Counted from the stretch's first letter, positions 1 through 5,903 are shown. The stretch is 8,170 nucleotides of DNA from Candidatus Nanohaloarchaea archaeon (GCA_030636885.1 DAOVVY010000030.1:1-8170), one strand, 5' to 3'. Numbers and translations: made by a program. The notes: a model not told the origin generated them from the sequence alone.

Positions 1-1856
1 GGATCAATTATTCGTATTTGTGTGGAACCTGTAAGATGATTATTTGTACTAAGTTCTTCTATGTTTGAAGTCAAACGAAAACCAGTAGGCACTGTACGAG
101 AATTTAAATCTTTTGTACCAGTATTTCCATTATACCCACAAGTACCATCACAATATGACGCAGAAACTGCAGGTGCAGAACCACCCAATACATTAAATTT
201 CCCAGAACTTATAGAGATTGGATTATCATTAAATAAATCTATAGTACCTCCCGCACCCCCAGAACCACAAACACAATCAGTACCCGAACAATCAGAACTC
301 GCATCACCAACACCACCATTTACACGTATAACAGAATCAAGTCTTGATACAAGAAAAGAATCAGAATTATATATGTCAATATTTCCACCAGGACCACCAG
401 AACCCCCTGCAGAACATGCACCGCCATTACCGCCATTACCACCTATAGCCTGAATCTCTTGTGTAGTCTTAAGGATATTTGATACAAGCCTTATATCCCC
501 CCCAGAACCACCTGTTGCACCATCATCTGTCCAGTCATCTGCATTCCCGCCACGACCACCATTAGCACGCACCAGACCATTAACACGGATTTCTTCAGCA
601 TTAAGATATATCTTCCCCCCATTACCACCAGCATGTCCGTCATTATCATCTTTATGTCCACCAGCACCGCCGTAAGTATCTATTGTTGAACTTACTGTCA
701 AGATACCATTGGTATCTACAATAACTGTACCCCCTGGACCACCTGTATAAATACCCCTTCTTGAATCATCAGCACCACCAGGTCCACCATTTGCAGAGAT
801 AGTACTCAAAACAAGGTCGCCTATAGAATATATTTTAACAGAACCACCAATTTTACCATATCTATCTGCACCATATCCAGTATTTGCAGAAATTGTACCG
901 ATATCATAAATATTATCGACATTCAAAATTAAATTCCCACCAAGACCACCAGAATCACGTCCTTGCCCACCATTAATATTAATATTTCCCAATGTAGCAT
1001 ATGTACTTAAGATATCTATCTGCCCACCAATTTGACCAGAGGAATAATAACTTCTACCTGCATACGCATTTATATTGCCAAGCGATATATTTTCAGCAAC
1101 CATATTAATAATGCCTCCCACACCACTAGTAAAATCGACTTGTTTTGAATAAGCATTGATAGTCCCAATATCTATATTCTTTACATCTAAATCAATTGTA
1201 CCCGCAGAACGTCCACTGCTTTGACTACTAGACCCAGAATGAACATCAATCATTGAAACAGTTAAATTATTTGCAGTAATGTAAACATTACCGCCGCCCC
1301 CAGCAGATCCTCCAGAACTAGCTCCATCCCCCCCATAAGAATAAATATTAGCCACATTGATAACATCAGCAACAAGATTCATAGTACCTCCCTCCCCCCC
1401 CGTATTACACGCTTCACAGGTATCATAATCCCTACAATAAGCACCATTAGAGTAAATTGAAGATGTTATATTTATAATTTTTGCAGTAATCTTAATATTG
1501 CCGGCATGCCCTCCAGAACCCTGCCTGCCACACTTATTCTTAACACCAGCAGTTGTAATGGCCCCAAGACTTTTAAATTCATTTTTTACTTGAAAAATAA
1601 TACTCCAACTATCAGCATTATATCGACCACCATGATCATTAGGTAAATCAATATTGATTGAACTATAAATATTATCCCAGACATCGCCATTAGAATCCAC
1701 AGAACAATTATAAGTATAAGTCAAATAATTAGGATTACAATTATCAGTTATATTCTGAAATGCAGTTATATTAAAATCAGTCGCATTCACAACCCCTACA
1801 AAACTTAACAGACTGAGCAAAATAAAAAATACAAACTTCTTTTTTCTAACAACCAT
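1..1856 (-). CDS. Secreted glycine-rich repeat protein, predicted beta-solenoid, C-terminus outside window
   Basis: Open from ATG at 1856 to the window edge: 618 complete codons with no stop, so the gene is cut and its true length is unknown. Seen: residues 1-24 form a signal peptide with a basic start (MVVRKKK), a hydrophobic core and a likely cleavage after VVNA. Residues 25-99 are a non-repeated region rich in Asn, Asp and Tyr. Residues 100 to about 590 are tandem degenerate repeats of 29-44 residues, roughly I-x-A-x-G-G-x-G, a variable loop, G-G-x-G-G-x-I-x-[IL], then a hydrophobic strand. Cysteines cluster in some loops. Known: short beta strands alternating with Gly-rich turns are typical of parallel beta-helix surface proteins. 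Inferred: exported, cell-surface or extracellular adhesion, sheath or carbohydrate-related protein; no catalytic motif is visible. A cell anchor, if any, lies beyond base 1. It follows the ligase gene but has its own TATA box. I recognise the architecture, not the family. Confidence 0.85.
   Translation of the reverse strand, partial: MVVRKKKFVFFILLSLLSFVGVVNATDFNITAFQNITDNCNPNYLTYTYNCSVDSNGDVWDNIYSSINIDLPNDHGGRYNADSWSIIFQVKNEFKSLGAITTAGVKNKCGRQGSGGHAGNIKITAKIINITSSIYSNGAYCRDYDTCEACNTGGEGGTMNLVADVINVANIYSYGGDGASSGGSAGGGGNVYITANNLTVSMIDVHSGSSSQSSGRSAGTIDLDVKNIDIGTINAYSKQVDFTSGVGGIINMVAENISLGNINAYAGRSYYSSGQIGGQIDILSTYATLGNININGGQGRDSGGLGGNLILNVDNIYDIGTISANTGYGADRYGKIGGSVKIYSIGDLVLSTISANGGPGGADDSRRGIYTGGPGGTVIVDTNGILTVSSTIDTYGGAGGHKDDNDGHAGGNGGKIYLNAEEIRVNGLVRANGGRGGNADDWTDDGATGGSGGDIRLVSNILKTTQEIQAIGGNGGNGGACSAGGSGGPGGNIDIYNSDSFLVSRLDSVIRVNGGVGDASSDCSGTDCVCGSGGAGGTIDLFNDNPISISSGKFNVLGGSAPAVSASYCDGTCGYNGNTGTKDLNSRTVPTGFRLTSNIEELSTNNHLTGSTQIRIID
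198..1559 (-). repeat. Thirteen tandem degenerate protein repeats (Gly-rich solenoid units)
   Basis: Units begin at residues 100, 134, 171, 203, 233, 262, 292, 322, 353, 392, 429, 468 and 510 of the secreted protein; a weaker fourteenth starts at 554. Each opens with a strand such as INAY, ISAN, IDTY, VRAN or IQAI, followed by Gly-rich loops (GGAGG, GGNGG, GGPGG) and a second strand such as NIDIY, TVIVD or KIYLN. Unit length changes through the loop, while the strand spacing is kept. The DNA copies have diverged too far to be a DNA-level tandem repeat, so this is old duplication under structural constraint rather than recent expansion. Confidence 0.8.
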
Positions 1857-1884
1857 AAAAATCAACAATATTATTTTAATTAAA

Positions 1885-1902
1885 TTAGTATATATATACT
1901 AA
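1885..1902 (-). promoter_or_regulatory. TATA box of the repeat-protein gene inside an 18-base palindrome
   Basis: TTAGTATATATATACTAA is a perfect palindrome lying in the 62 bases between the ligase stop and the repeat-protein ATG. Its centre (about 1893) is 37 bases upstream of the start, so an archaeal transcription start 25 or so bases further on would give a leader of about 12 bases. There is no strong Shine-Dalgarno sequence between it and ATG 1856. The symmetry is partly inherent to alternating TA, so an operator role is only possible. Confidence 0.5.
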
Positions 1903-1918
1903 ATAGACAACCCACCCA

Positions 1919-3892
1919 TCAACCTCTTCCCCTCTGCCCGCCATAGACCGTTGATATCTCATCAATACTTGATGAATCCTCCGGCATCCGGTCATCTCTC
2001 AGACGCACAAGTCGCGGAAACCTCAAAGCAAACCCAGAACTGTAAGTCAAAGATTTCTGTATCTCTTCAAAATGGACCTCGATCACAACTGTAGGTTTAA
2101 GGGTCACGCTTTTCCCTTTCTCTTCAATTATATGAGGTTTGAGCAATTCAGTAAGTTCATGAAATGAAGTTCCTTCACCAACCTTCTCTTTTATCCCAGT
2201 CCCTAATTTCCCGATTGTAAGATACTCACCCGAATCAGAATCATAGCATGCAAGATTAAAACTGCTGAACCACCCAGCCCTTTTACCCTCACCATATTCT
2301 GCACCCACAATAACAAGATCAAGAGAATCCATTGTAGGTTTTATCTTTATCCCATAACCCACCCTGCTTCCAGGCTTATAAGGCGCAGACATATTTTTCA
2401 TCATTATGCCTTCATTTCCTCTGGAGAGTGATTCATCATAAAATTCTTTTGCAGAAGAGACCTGAGAGGTTACAATATGTTTTGCAACCATGACATCTTC
2501 ATCACATGAAACAACAGATTCTAAAAGTTTCCTGCGTTCTGAATAAGGCGTATCAATCAGATTTTTTCCGTCAATCATCATCGCATCAAAGAAATGCACA
2601 GTAACAGGTATTTCCTTTACAATCTCATCAATATCATATTTTCGTTTTATCCTGCGCGAAATTTTTTGAAACGGCAACCATTTACCCGTCACTCTATCTA
2701 CACCCACAACTTCACAGTCAAGTATGAAGGACCCGCAACTAACATTTTTAGAGACAGCCGACACAACATCAGGGAACTGTCTGGTCACCTCTTCAAGACG
2801 TCTTGTAAATAGATGTACGCCTTCATTTGTTTTATGTATCTGAAGCCTGAACCCATCATATTTATATTCGATTGCGGCAGGCTTACCCACGATATCAAAT
2901 GCATCTTCAATCGTTAATGCTTTCTGATAAAGCATAACCTTTATAGGATGATTTACAGTCAGGTGAAGTTTATGAAGACCGGAAATTCCATCATCACGCG
3001 CAACCTGTGCCACCACAGAAAAATCATTGGTCATATTATACGCATGCTCAACAGAAGATATTATCTTTGATTTGGTTTCGTTTCCGATAGAACTATCATA
3101 AAAGAACACATAGTCAATACCTGATTTTTTCGTTGAAAGATCATCATCGCCAATAACGCCGACATCACGCACGACCACAACATTTGAAGACTTGAGTTCG
3201 GTATAGACAGCCTCATACTTTTTCAGAAGGTAAGCATCAACCTTACTGTCGACAGCAATCATTTTGCCGCTAGCATATTTTGCTACCAGCCCAAGCTTGG
3301 TCATACTGTTGACTTTCTGGTCAAGAGTCTCCTTAGAATATATGTTTGTAAAGAATGCACCGGCAATCGCATCACGCAATATCCCTTCCGCAACCCCTAT
3401 ACGGAGGTCACCTATGACCGTGCGCGCAAGATACCTCGCCTCAAAAGGATTAGATACAGACCCTAAAAGTTCAGAGACAAGCGCTAATTTTTTATCCTGT
3501 GAGCGCATCCCACTCATATCACCGATTTTTCTTAGGTTATCAAACACTTTGCGGACAGTGAGAACTCTTGAAAAAAGCGTAGCCTGTTTCTTCTGTACAG
3601 AATACTTCTCAGCCACAAGCCCAAGGTCACCAAGTGTCTTCCACCCCTCTTCAATTTCAAGAGCAGTAACGCCATAAGCCCGCGATATCGCTTTAATCAT
3701 AAGATTTGAAGAAAGCCCCAACTCAGATGATGACCATCCAGGATACACATCACCTGTTAAAAGAAATATGACCCTGTCAAGCTCATCTTTTTCCACACCG
3801 GAAAGAAACTGAGATATGATTTCTGTCTTCTCAAGCTTAAGAGTAGTAGATTCAAGTTTATTGTAGACTTCAGCCAACGTCTTATACTCCAT
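1919..3892 (-). CDS. lig: ATP-dependent DNA ligase (archaeal replicative type), with N-terminal-domain insertion
   Basis: Seals nicks in duplex DNA during replication and repair through a ligase-AMP intermediate. 657 residues; archaeal relatives usually have about 550-610. Seen: start MEYKTLAEVYNKLEST and the N-terminal DNA-binding domain (LGDLGLVAEK near 87; RYLARTVIGDLRIGVAEG 153-170). Nucleotidyltransferase motifs follow in order: I EYKYDGFR with adenylated Lys344; III ILDCEVVG with Glu394; IIIa HFFD 433-436; IV EGIMMKN with Glu494; V GIKIKP with Lys516 and Lys518. The OB-fold end holds FALRFPRLVRLRDD (621-634). All key residues are present, so it should be active. Odd: about 95 extra residues (182-277) split the N-terminal domain between DAIAGAFF and VEHAYNMTNDF. 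The start is the family-typical N-terminus; an ATG four bases upstream is out of frame. It stands alone between AT-rich gaps, so is probably its own transcript. Confidence 0.96.
   Translation of the reverse strand: MEYKTLAEVYNKLESTTLKLEKTEIISQFLSGVEKDELDRVIFLLTGDVYPGWSSSELGLSSNLMIKAISRAYGVTALEIEEGWKTLGDLGLVAEKYSVQKKQATLFSRVLTVRKVFDNLRKIGDMSGMRSQDKKLALVSELLGSVSNPFEARYLARTVIGDLRIGVAEGILRDAIAGAFFTNIYSKETLDQKVNSMTKLGLVAKYASGKMIAVDSKVDAYLLKKYEAVYTELKSSNVVVVRDVGVIGDDDLSTKKSGIDYVFFYDSSIGNETKSKIISSVEHAYNMTNDFSVVAQVARDDGISGLHKLHLTVNHPIKVMLYQKALTIEDAFDIVGKPAAIEYKYDGFRLQIHKTNEGVHLFTRRLEEVTRQFPDVVSAVSKNVSCGSFILDCEVVGVDRVTGKWLPFQKISRRIKRKYDIDEIVKEIPVTVHFFDAMMIDGKNLIDTPYSERRKLLESVVSCDEDVMVAKHIVTSQVSSAKEFYDESLSRGNEGIMMKNMSAPYKPGSRVGYGIKIKPTMDSLDLVIVGAEYGEGKRAGWFSSFNLACYDSDSGEYLTIGKLGTGIKEKVGEGTSFHELTELLKPHIIEEKGKSVTLKPTVVIEVHFEEIQKSLTYSSGFALRFPRLVRLRDDRMPEDSSSIDEISTVYGGQRGRG
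3062..3349 (-). other. Coding segment of the ligase insertion (residues about 182-277)
   Basis: In typical archaeal ligases the helix ending DAIA-A-F is followed within roughly ten residues by VERAYN-TSDF. Here the equivalents are residues 174-181 and 281-290, with a spacer that begins with a helix-like KETLDQKVNSMTKLGLVAKY and continues with a strand-like SNVVVVRDVGVIGDDD and GIDYVFFYDSS. No intein splice motifs are visible and the flanking frame is intact. The comparison with family length is from memory, not from an alignment. Confidence 0.6.
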
Positions 3893-3917
3893 GCATCTTA
3901 ATTGACATCACAATAAT

Positions 3918-4010
3918 AAAAAAGTTAATAAAAAAAAGATAGAGATATCTACAAAATTAAAAAACAAAAAAGATAAACAAAAGATAAAATAAAATAAATC
4001 AAAAACTAAA
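3918..4010 (-). terminator. T-rich tracts downstream of the small gene (possible archaeal poly-T termination zone)
   Basis: Read on the minus strand, the stretch after the small gene's stop has repeated runs of 4-8 T, including TTTTTTTT near 3932-3939 and TTTTTT runs near 3960-3970. Archaeal RNA polymerase often terminates on such T runs without a hairpin. The same stretch also has to contain the ligase promoter; TTTATTAA near 3925-3932 is a weak TATA candidate. Confidence 0.3.
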
Positions 4011-4050
4011 TCTAACCAAAATAGCCAATTAAATCCCCAGCATTCAACAA

Positions 4051-4203
4051 TTACATTCCTACTTCGAACAACTTTGGCACAACTTGCACATCTTTAGCTT
4101 TGACCAATGCATACGAATATGCATCATTACCTACAAGATTCAAAGGCTGCTGCTTTCGAATCTTTATGACTGCGCACGCGTCAAGTCCTATATCCCCATA
4201 CAT
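4051..4203 (-). CDS. Putative 50-residue protein of unknown function
   Basis: Not recognised. Starting at ATG 4203 gives MYGDIGLDACAVI... ending LFEVGM, then TAA. It is mixed and soluble-looking, with a hydrophobic start (LDACAVIKI), a short basic patch (KIRK) and a second Val/Lys-rich strand (YALVKAKDVQVV); this could be a small beta-alpha-beta fold, but that is a guess. The start is chosen because GGGGTGGA (minus strand, 4209-4216) sits five bases upstream and matches the end of archaeal 16S rRNA well. The same frame stays open upstream to an ATG at 4374, but that part is AT-rich, has no ribosome site at its start and overlaps promoter-like sequence, so I read it as non-coding. It lies between ftsZ and the ligase, separated from both by AT-rich gaps, so the context gives no function. 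A chance open frame remains possible. Confidence 0.45.
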   Translation of the reverse strand: MYGDIGLDACAVIKIRKQQPLNLVGNDAYSYALVKAKDVQVVPKLFEVGM

Positions 4204-4208
4204 ATATA

Positions 4209-4216
4209 TCCACCCC
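4209..4216 (-). promoter_or_regulatory. Strong Shine-Dalgarno sequence for the 50-residue frame
   Basis: GGGGTGGA on the minus strand with a five-base spacer to ATG 4203. It decides the start of the small gene and is the main argument that the frame is translated. The same octamer occurs again at 4304-4311 with no start codon near it. A TATA-like TTTATATC at 4225-4232 is too close to leave room for this site in the transcript, so transcription may start further upstream, for example from TATATATA near 4359-4367. Confidence 0.45.
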
Positions 4217-4268
4217 TGGATTAAGATATAAACAATAATTATCATTTCCCGAGAAAAAGTAGATAGAT

Positions 4269-4287
4269 TTGAATCACTGTGATTCAA
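4269..4287. promoter_or_regulatory. 19-base perfect palindrome, candidate operator or RNA hairpin
   Basis: TTGAATCACTGTGATTCAA: two 9-base arms around a single T. It lies 66-84 bases upstream of the small gene's start and about 230 bases past the ftsZ stop. In DNA this is the shape of a dimeric regulator site; in RNA the one-base centre would force a few pairs open, so a protein site is the better reading. The outer half-site TTGAAT/ATTCAA is also used in the dyad at 5814-5837. Confidence 0.45.
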
Positions 4288-4420
4288 TATTCCCCCTATT
4301 AACTCCACCCCGGAAAAGATAATTACATCTAATTCCAAAAAATAATTTATAAAGAAAGATATATATAGCTTCAAATTTCCGCCTTATTAATGCTTTCGGT
4401 TTGAATATGTTTAAATATTT

Positions 4421-4460
4421 AAAAAAAAGAAGGTGCGCCCTGAAAAAACACAAAGCGCAC
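4421..4460 (-). terminator. Hairpin plus T-run terminator downstream of ftsZ
   Basis: Read on the minus strand: GTGCGC (4460-4455), a 16-base loop, GCGCAC (4438-4433), then CTTC and TTTTTTTT (4432-4421 region). The six-base stem is all strong or mixed GC pairs in otherwise AT-rich DNA, and the T run follows directly, giving the form of an intrinsic terminator. Further T runs at 4479-4493 lie between it and the ftsZ stop and may serve as the first termination point. Confidence 0.55.
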
Positions 4461-4510
4461 TATAGGGGAGATATACAGAAAAAATAAAAAAAATAACTAG
4501 TTATATTAAA

Positions 4511-5626
4511 CTAGTAAACACACTTTATACCAAGTTCATGTTGCATCTGCCTAACAGGTTGAGTACTAGGTTCTTGACGTAAATGTTTAGGACCCAAAAC
4601 ATATTCAGACTGAACACCAGTAATTATTGTAATCACACGAAGCTTACCATGCATATTCTCATCAACTCGTGCACCCCATATAGTTGAGGCATCAGGATTA
4701 AGATGTTTTGATACAAATTCACCAACTTCACCGATTTCACTCAGTTTCATATCAGGACCACCGCAAATATGTATAAGTGCTCCCGCAGCATCCTGATAAT
4801 CAACATCTAATAGCGGGTTTGACATTGCTTCTTCAACTGCTTCTCTTGCTCGTGCTGCAGAACTGCTCTCACCAACACCAATAACTGCCACACCACCATT
4901 GTTCATTACAGATTTTACATCCGCATAATCAAGGTTTACAATCGATGGTGTTGAGATTGTTTCAGTTATACCTTTGATCATTGTAACAATTATCTCGTCA
5001 GCCACTGCAAATGCTTGCTGTAGTGGCATCTCGCCTGCAACTTCTAGAAGTTTATCATTTTCGATCACAATAACTGTATCACAAGTTTTTCTTAGTTCCA
5101 TAAGGCCTTCTTGAGCTTTAGGTATTCTCCCACCTTCAATCCTGAAAGGCATTGTGACCACACCTATAACTATTGCTCCTTGTTTCTTTGCAGTCTTTGC
5201 AACAATTGGTGCAGCACCTGTACCAGTACCACCACCCATACCTGCGATAAGGAAAACAAGATCACTTGAAGATACTGCATCTTTAAGATCATTGACTGAT
5301 TCTTCTGCAGCCTGTTTACCTACAGAGGGATAACCACCAGCCCCAAGACCACGAGTGACATCACGACCTATAAGTATTTTTTTATCAGCTTTGATTGACA
5401 GAAGATGCTGTTTATCAGTATTGACTGAAACAGTGTCAGCACCTGCGATACCTAATGTATGCAGTCTGCTTATAGCATTATTCCCCATACCACCCGCACC
5501 GATAACTGTGATTTTTGCATCTTTTACATCTACAAAATCCAGATCATCTTGCTGTGTTACAGGAGTTTCCTGCGAAATACCGGTCATTCCGGCGCCCAGA
5601 TTTACATTCTCAATTATTTGTCTCAT
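4511..5626 (-). CDS. ftsZ1: Cell division GTPase FtsZ (archaeal FtsZ1 type)
   Basis: Tubulin-family GTPase that polymerises at mid-cell to form the division ring scaffold. 371 residues, normal length. Seen: a 35-residue polar N-terminal tail; nucleotide-binding start ITVIGAGGMGNN (39-50); NTDKQHL (69-75); GRDVTRGLGAGGYP (87-100); the tubulin signature GGGTGTG (131-137); T7 loop NLDYADVK (231-238) with catalytic Asp233 and Asp236; C-terminal domain with IWGARVDEN (316-324) and ITGVQSEYVLGP (335-346); a short linker and end HELGIKCVY, probably the peptide that binds membrane-anchor partners. NTDKQHL, GADTV and GVQS-VLGP match archaeal FtsZ1 better than FtsZ2 (from memory). The start ATG 5626 follows GGGGG with seven bases between. 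Divergent from gatC across a long intergenic region; it has its own hairpin terminator. Confidence 0.95.
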   Translation of the reverse strand: MRQIIENVNLGAGMTGISQETPVTQQDDLDFVDVKDAKITVIGAGGMGNNAISRLHTLGIAGADTVSVNTDKQHLLSIKADKKILIGRDVTRGLGAGGYPSVGKQAAEESVNDLKDAVSSSDLVFLIAGMGGGTGTGAAPIVAKTAKKQGAIVIGVVTMPFRIEGGRIPKAQEGLMELRKTCDTVIVIENDKLLEVAGEMPLQQAFAVADEIIVTMIKGITETISTPSIVNLDYADVKSVMNNGGVAVIGVGESSSAARAREAVEEAMSNPLLDVDYQDAAGALIHICGGPDMKLSEIGEVGEFVSKHLNPDASTIWGARVDENMHGKLRVITIITGVQSEYVLGPKHLRQEPSTQPVRQMQHELGIKCVY

Positions 5627-5633
5627 ATTAATT

Positions 5634-5638
5634 CCCCC
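5634..5638 (-). promoter_or_regulatory. Ribosome binding site of ftsZ
   Basis: GGGGG on the minus strand (GGGGGA with the next base), seven bases from ATG 5626. It supports that start over the in-frame Met at residue 14, which has no such site. Confidence 0.5.
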
Positions 5639-5671
5639 AAATAAAAACTATATGTCAGAATATACACATCA

Positions 5672-5685
5672 TGATACCGCTATCA
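5672..5685. promoter_or_regulatory. Dyad in the ftsZ upstream region
   Basis: TGATA-CCGC-TATCA: five-base arms around a four-base centre, 46-60 bases upstream of the ftsZ start and downstream of its best TATA candidate. It may be an operator or a small hairpin in the leader RNA. The arms are short, so this could be chance in AT-rich DNA. Confidence 0.3.
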
Positions 5686-5708
5686 CGAAATATAGATTAA
5701 ACCACCAT

Positions 5709-5720
5709 AATATATATTTA
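5709..5720. promoter_or_regulatory. TATA-like box, usable in both directions
   Basis: AATATATATTTA on the plus strand, TAAATATATATT on the minus. For ftsZ (minus) it predicts transcription starting near 5688 with a leader of about 60 bases. For the plus strand it predicts a start near 5741, immediately before the first of three hairpins. No clear BRE distinguishes the two directions. Confidence 0.4.
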
Positions 5721-5742
5721 TTCTGGAATACACTTTACTTGT

Positions 5743-5878
5743 AGAGATTTTGCCCTATTATCTCTGACACAAATAAAACTAACAGTAACTCAAAGAAGAT
5801 TTTTTACCCAACATATTTGAATGCCCAAATTCAAATAAATTATTTTTAATCGGTCACAAACGCCCAAATTTGTCGACC
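5743..5878. ncRNA. Candidate structured RNA or leader: three hairpins with GCCC loops
   Basis: Hairpin 1 (5743-5765): AGAGAT, 11-base loop, ATCTCT. Hairpin 2 (5814-5837): nine-base arms TATTTGAAT and ATTCAAATA around GCCCAA. Hairpin 3 (5852-5878): GGTCACAAA paired with TTTGT-C-GACC around CGCCCAAA, with one bulged base. All loops show GCCC on the plus strand (GGGC on the minus), at 5752, 5823 and 5862; hairpins 2 and 3 share the nonamer GCCCAAATT. A TATA-like box at 5709-5720 would start a plus transcript just before hairpin 1, and CTATATATACT (minus, 5904-5914) would start a minus transcript just before hairpin 3. Strand is therefore undecided. It could also be a set of protein-binding DNA sites. 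No known RNA family recognised. Confidence 0.35.
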
Positions 5879-5903
5879 ATACTAACTTTAATTTCACATC
5901 AGG

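Larger units (their letters stand above)
4204..4510. other. Intergenic region between ftsZ and the small gene
   Basis: 307 bases with no convincing full gene. From ftsZ outward it holds T-rich tracts, a hairpin followed by a T run (ftsZ terminator), a TATA-like stretch near 4359-4367, two GGGGTGGA octamers (minus strand, 4304-4311 and 4209-4216), and a 19-base perfect palindrome at 4269-4287. No tRNA-like or GC-rich structured RNA is visible. Confidence 0.6.

Noticed and set aside
61..453. Plus-strand Pro-rich open frame of 130 residues
   Set aside because: It is the antisense of the Gly-rich repeats: GGN codons read backwards give Pro-rich sequence. The minus-strand frame has a signal peptide and coherent repeats through 618 codons.
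3062..3349. Ligase insertion as an intein
   Set aside because: Too short for an intein, with no Cys/Ser start and no His-Asn end at the boundaries; it also lies outside the conserved catalytic motifs that inteins usually invade.
2594..3677. Plus-strand frames inside the ligase gene (2594-2812 and 3264-3677)
   Set aside because: They lie fully within a gene with all ligase motifs and show no ribosome sites or recognisable domains.
4204..4374. Longer version of the small protein starting at 4374
   Set aside because: The extra 57 residues come from AT-rich DNA with a TATA-like box at the start and a palindrome inside, with no ribosome site at 4374. The internal ATG at 4245 also lacks suitable spacing to its GGGA.
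4433..4500. Structured RNA gene (tRNA or similar) in the GC-richer patch after ftsZ
   Set aside because: Only one short stem is present; no cloverleaf, T-arm or anticodon features.
5640..5700. C/D-box small RNA on the minus strand
   Set aside because: A near C box (ATGATGT) and CTGA are present, but they are only eight bases apart and the second C'/D' pair is missing.
5355..5744. Plus-strand frames over the ftsZ start (5355-5744, 5459-5644)
   Set aside because: Antisense shadows of ftsZ that run into its promoter; no plausible protein.
5823..5870. GCCCAAATT copies as a CRISPR or DNA repeat array
   Set aside because: Only two nine-base copies 39 bases apart; far too short and too few for an array.
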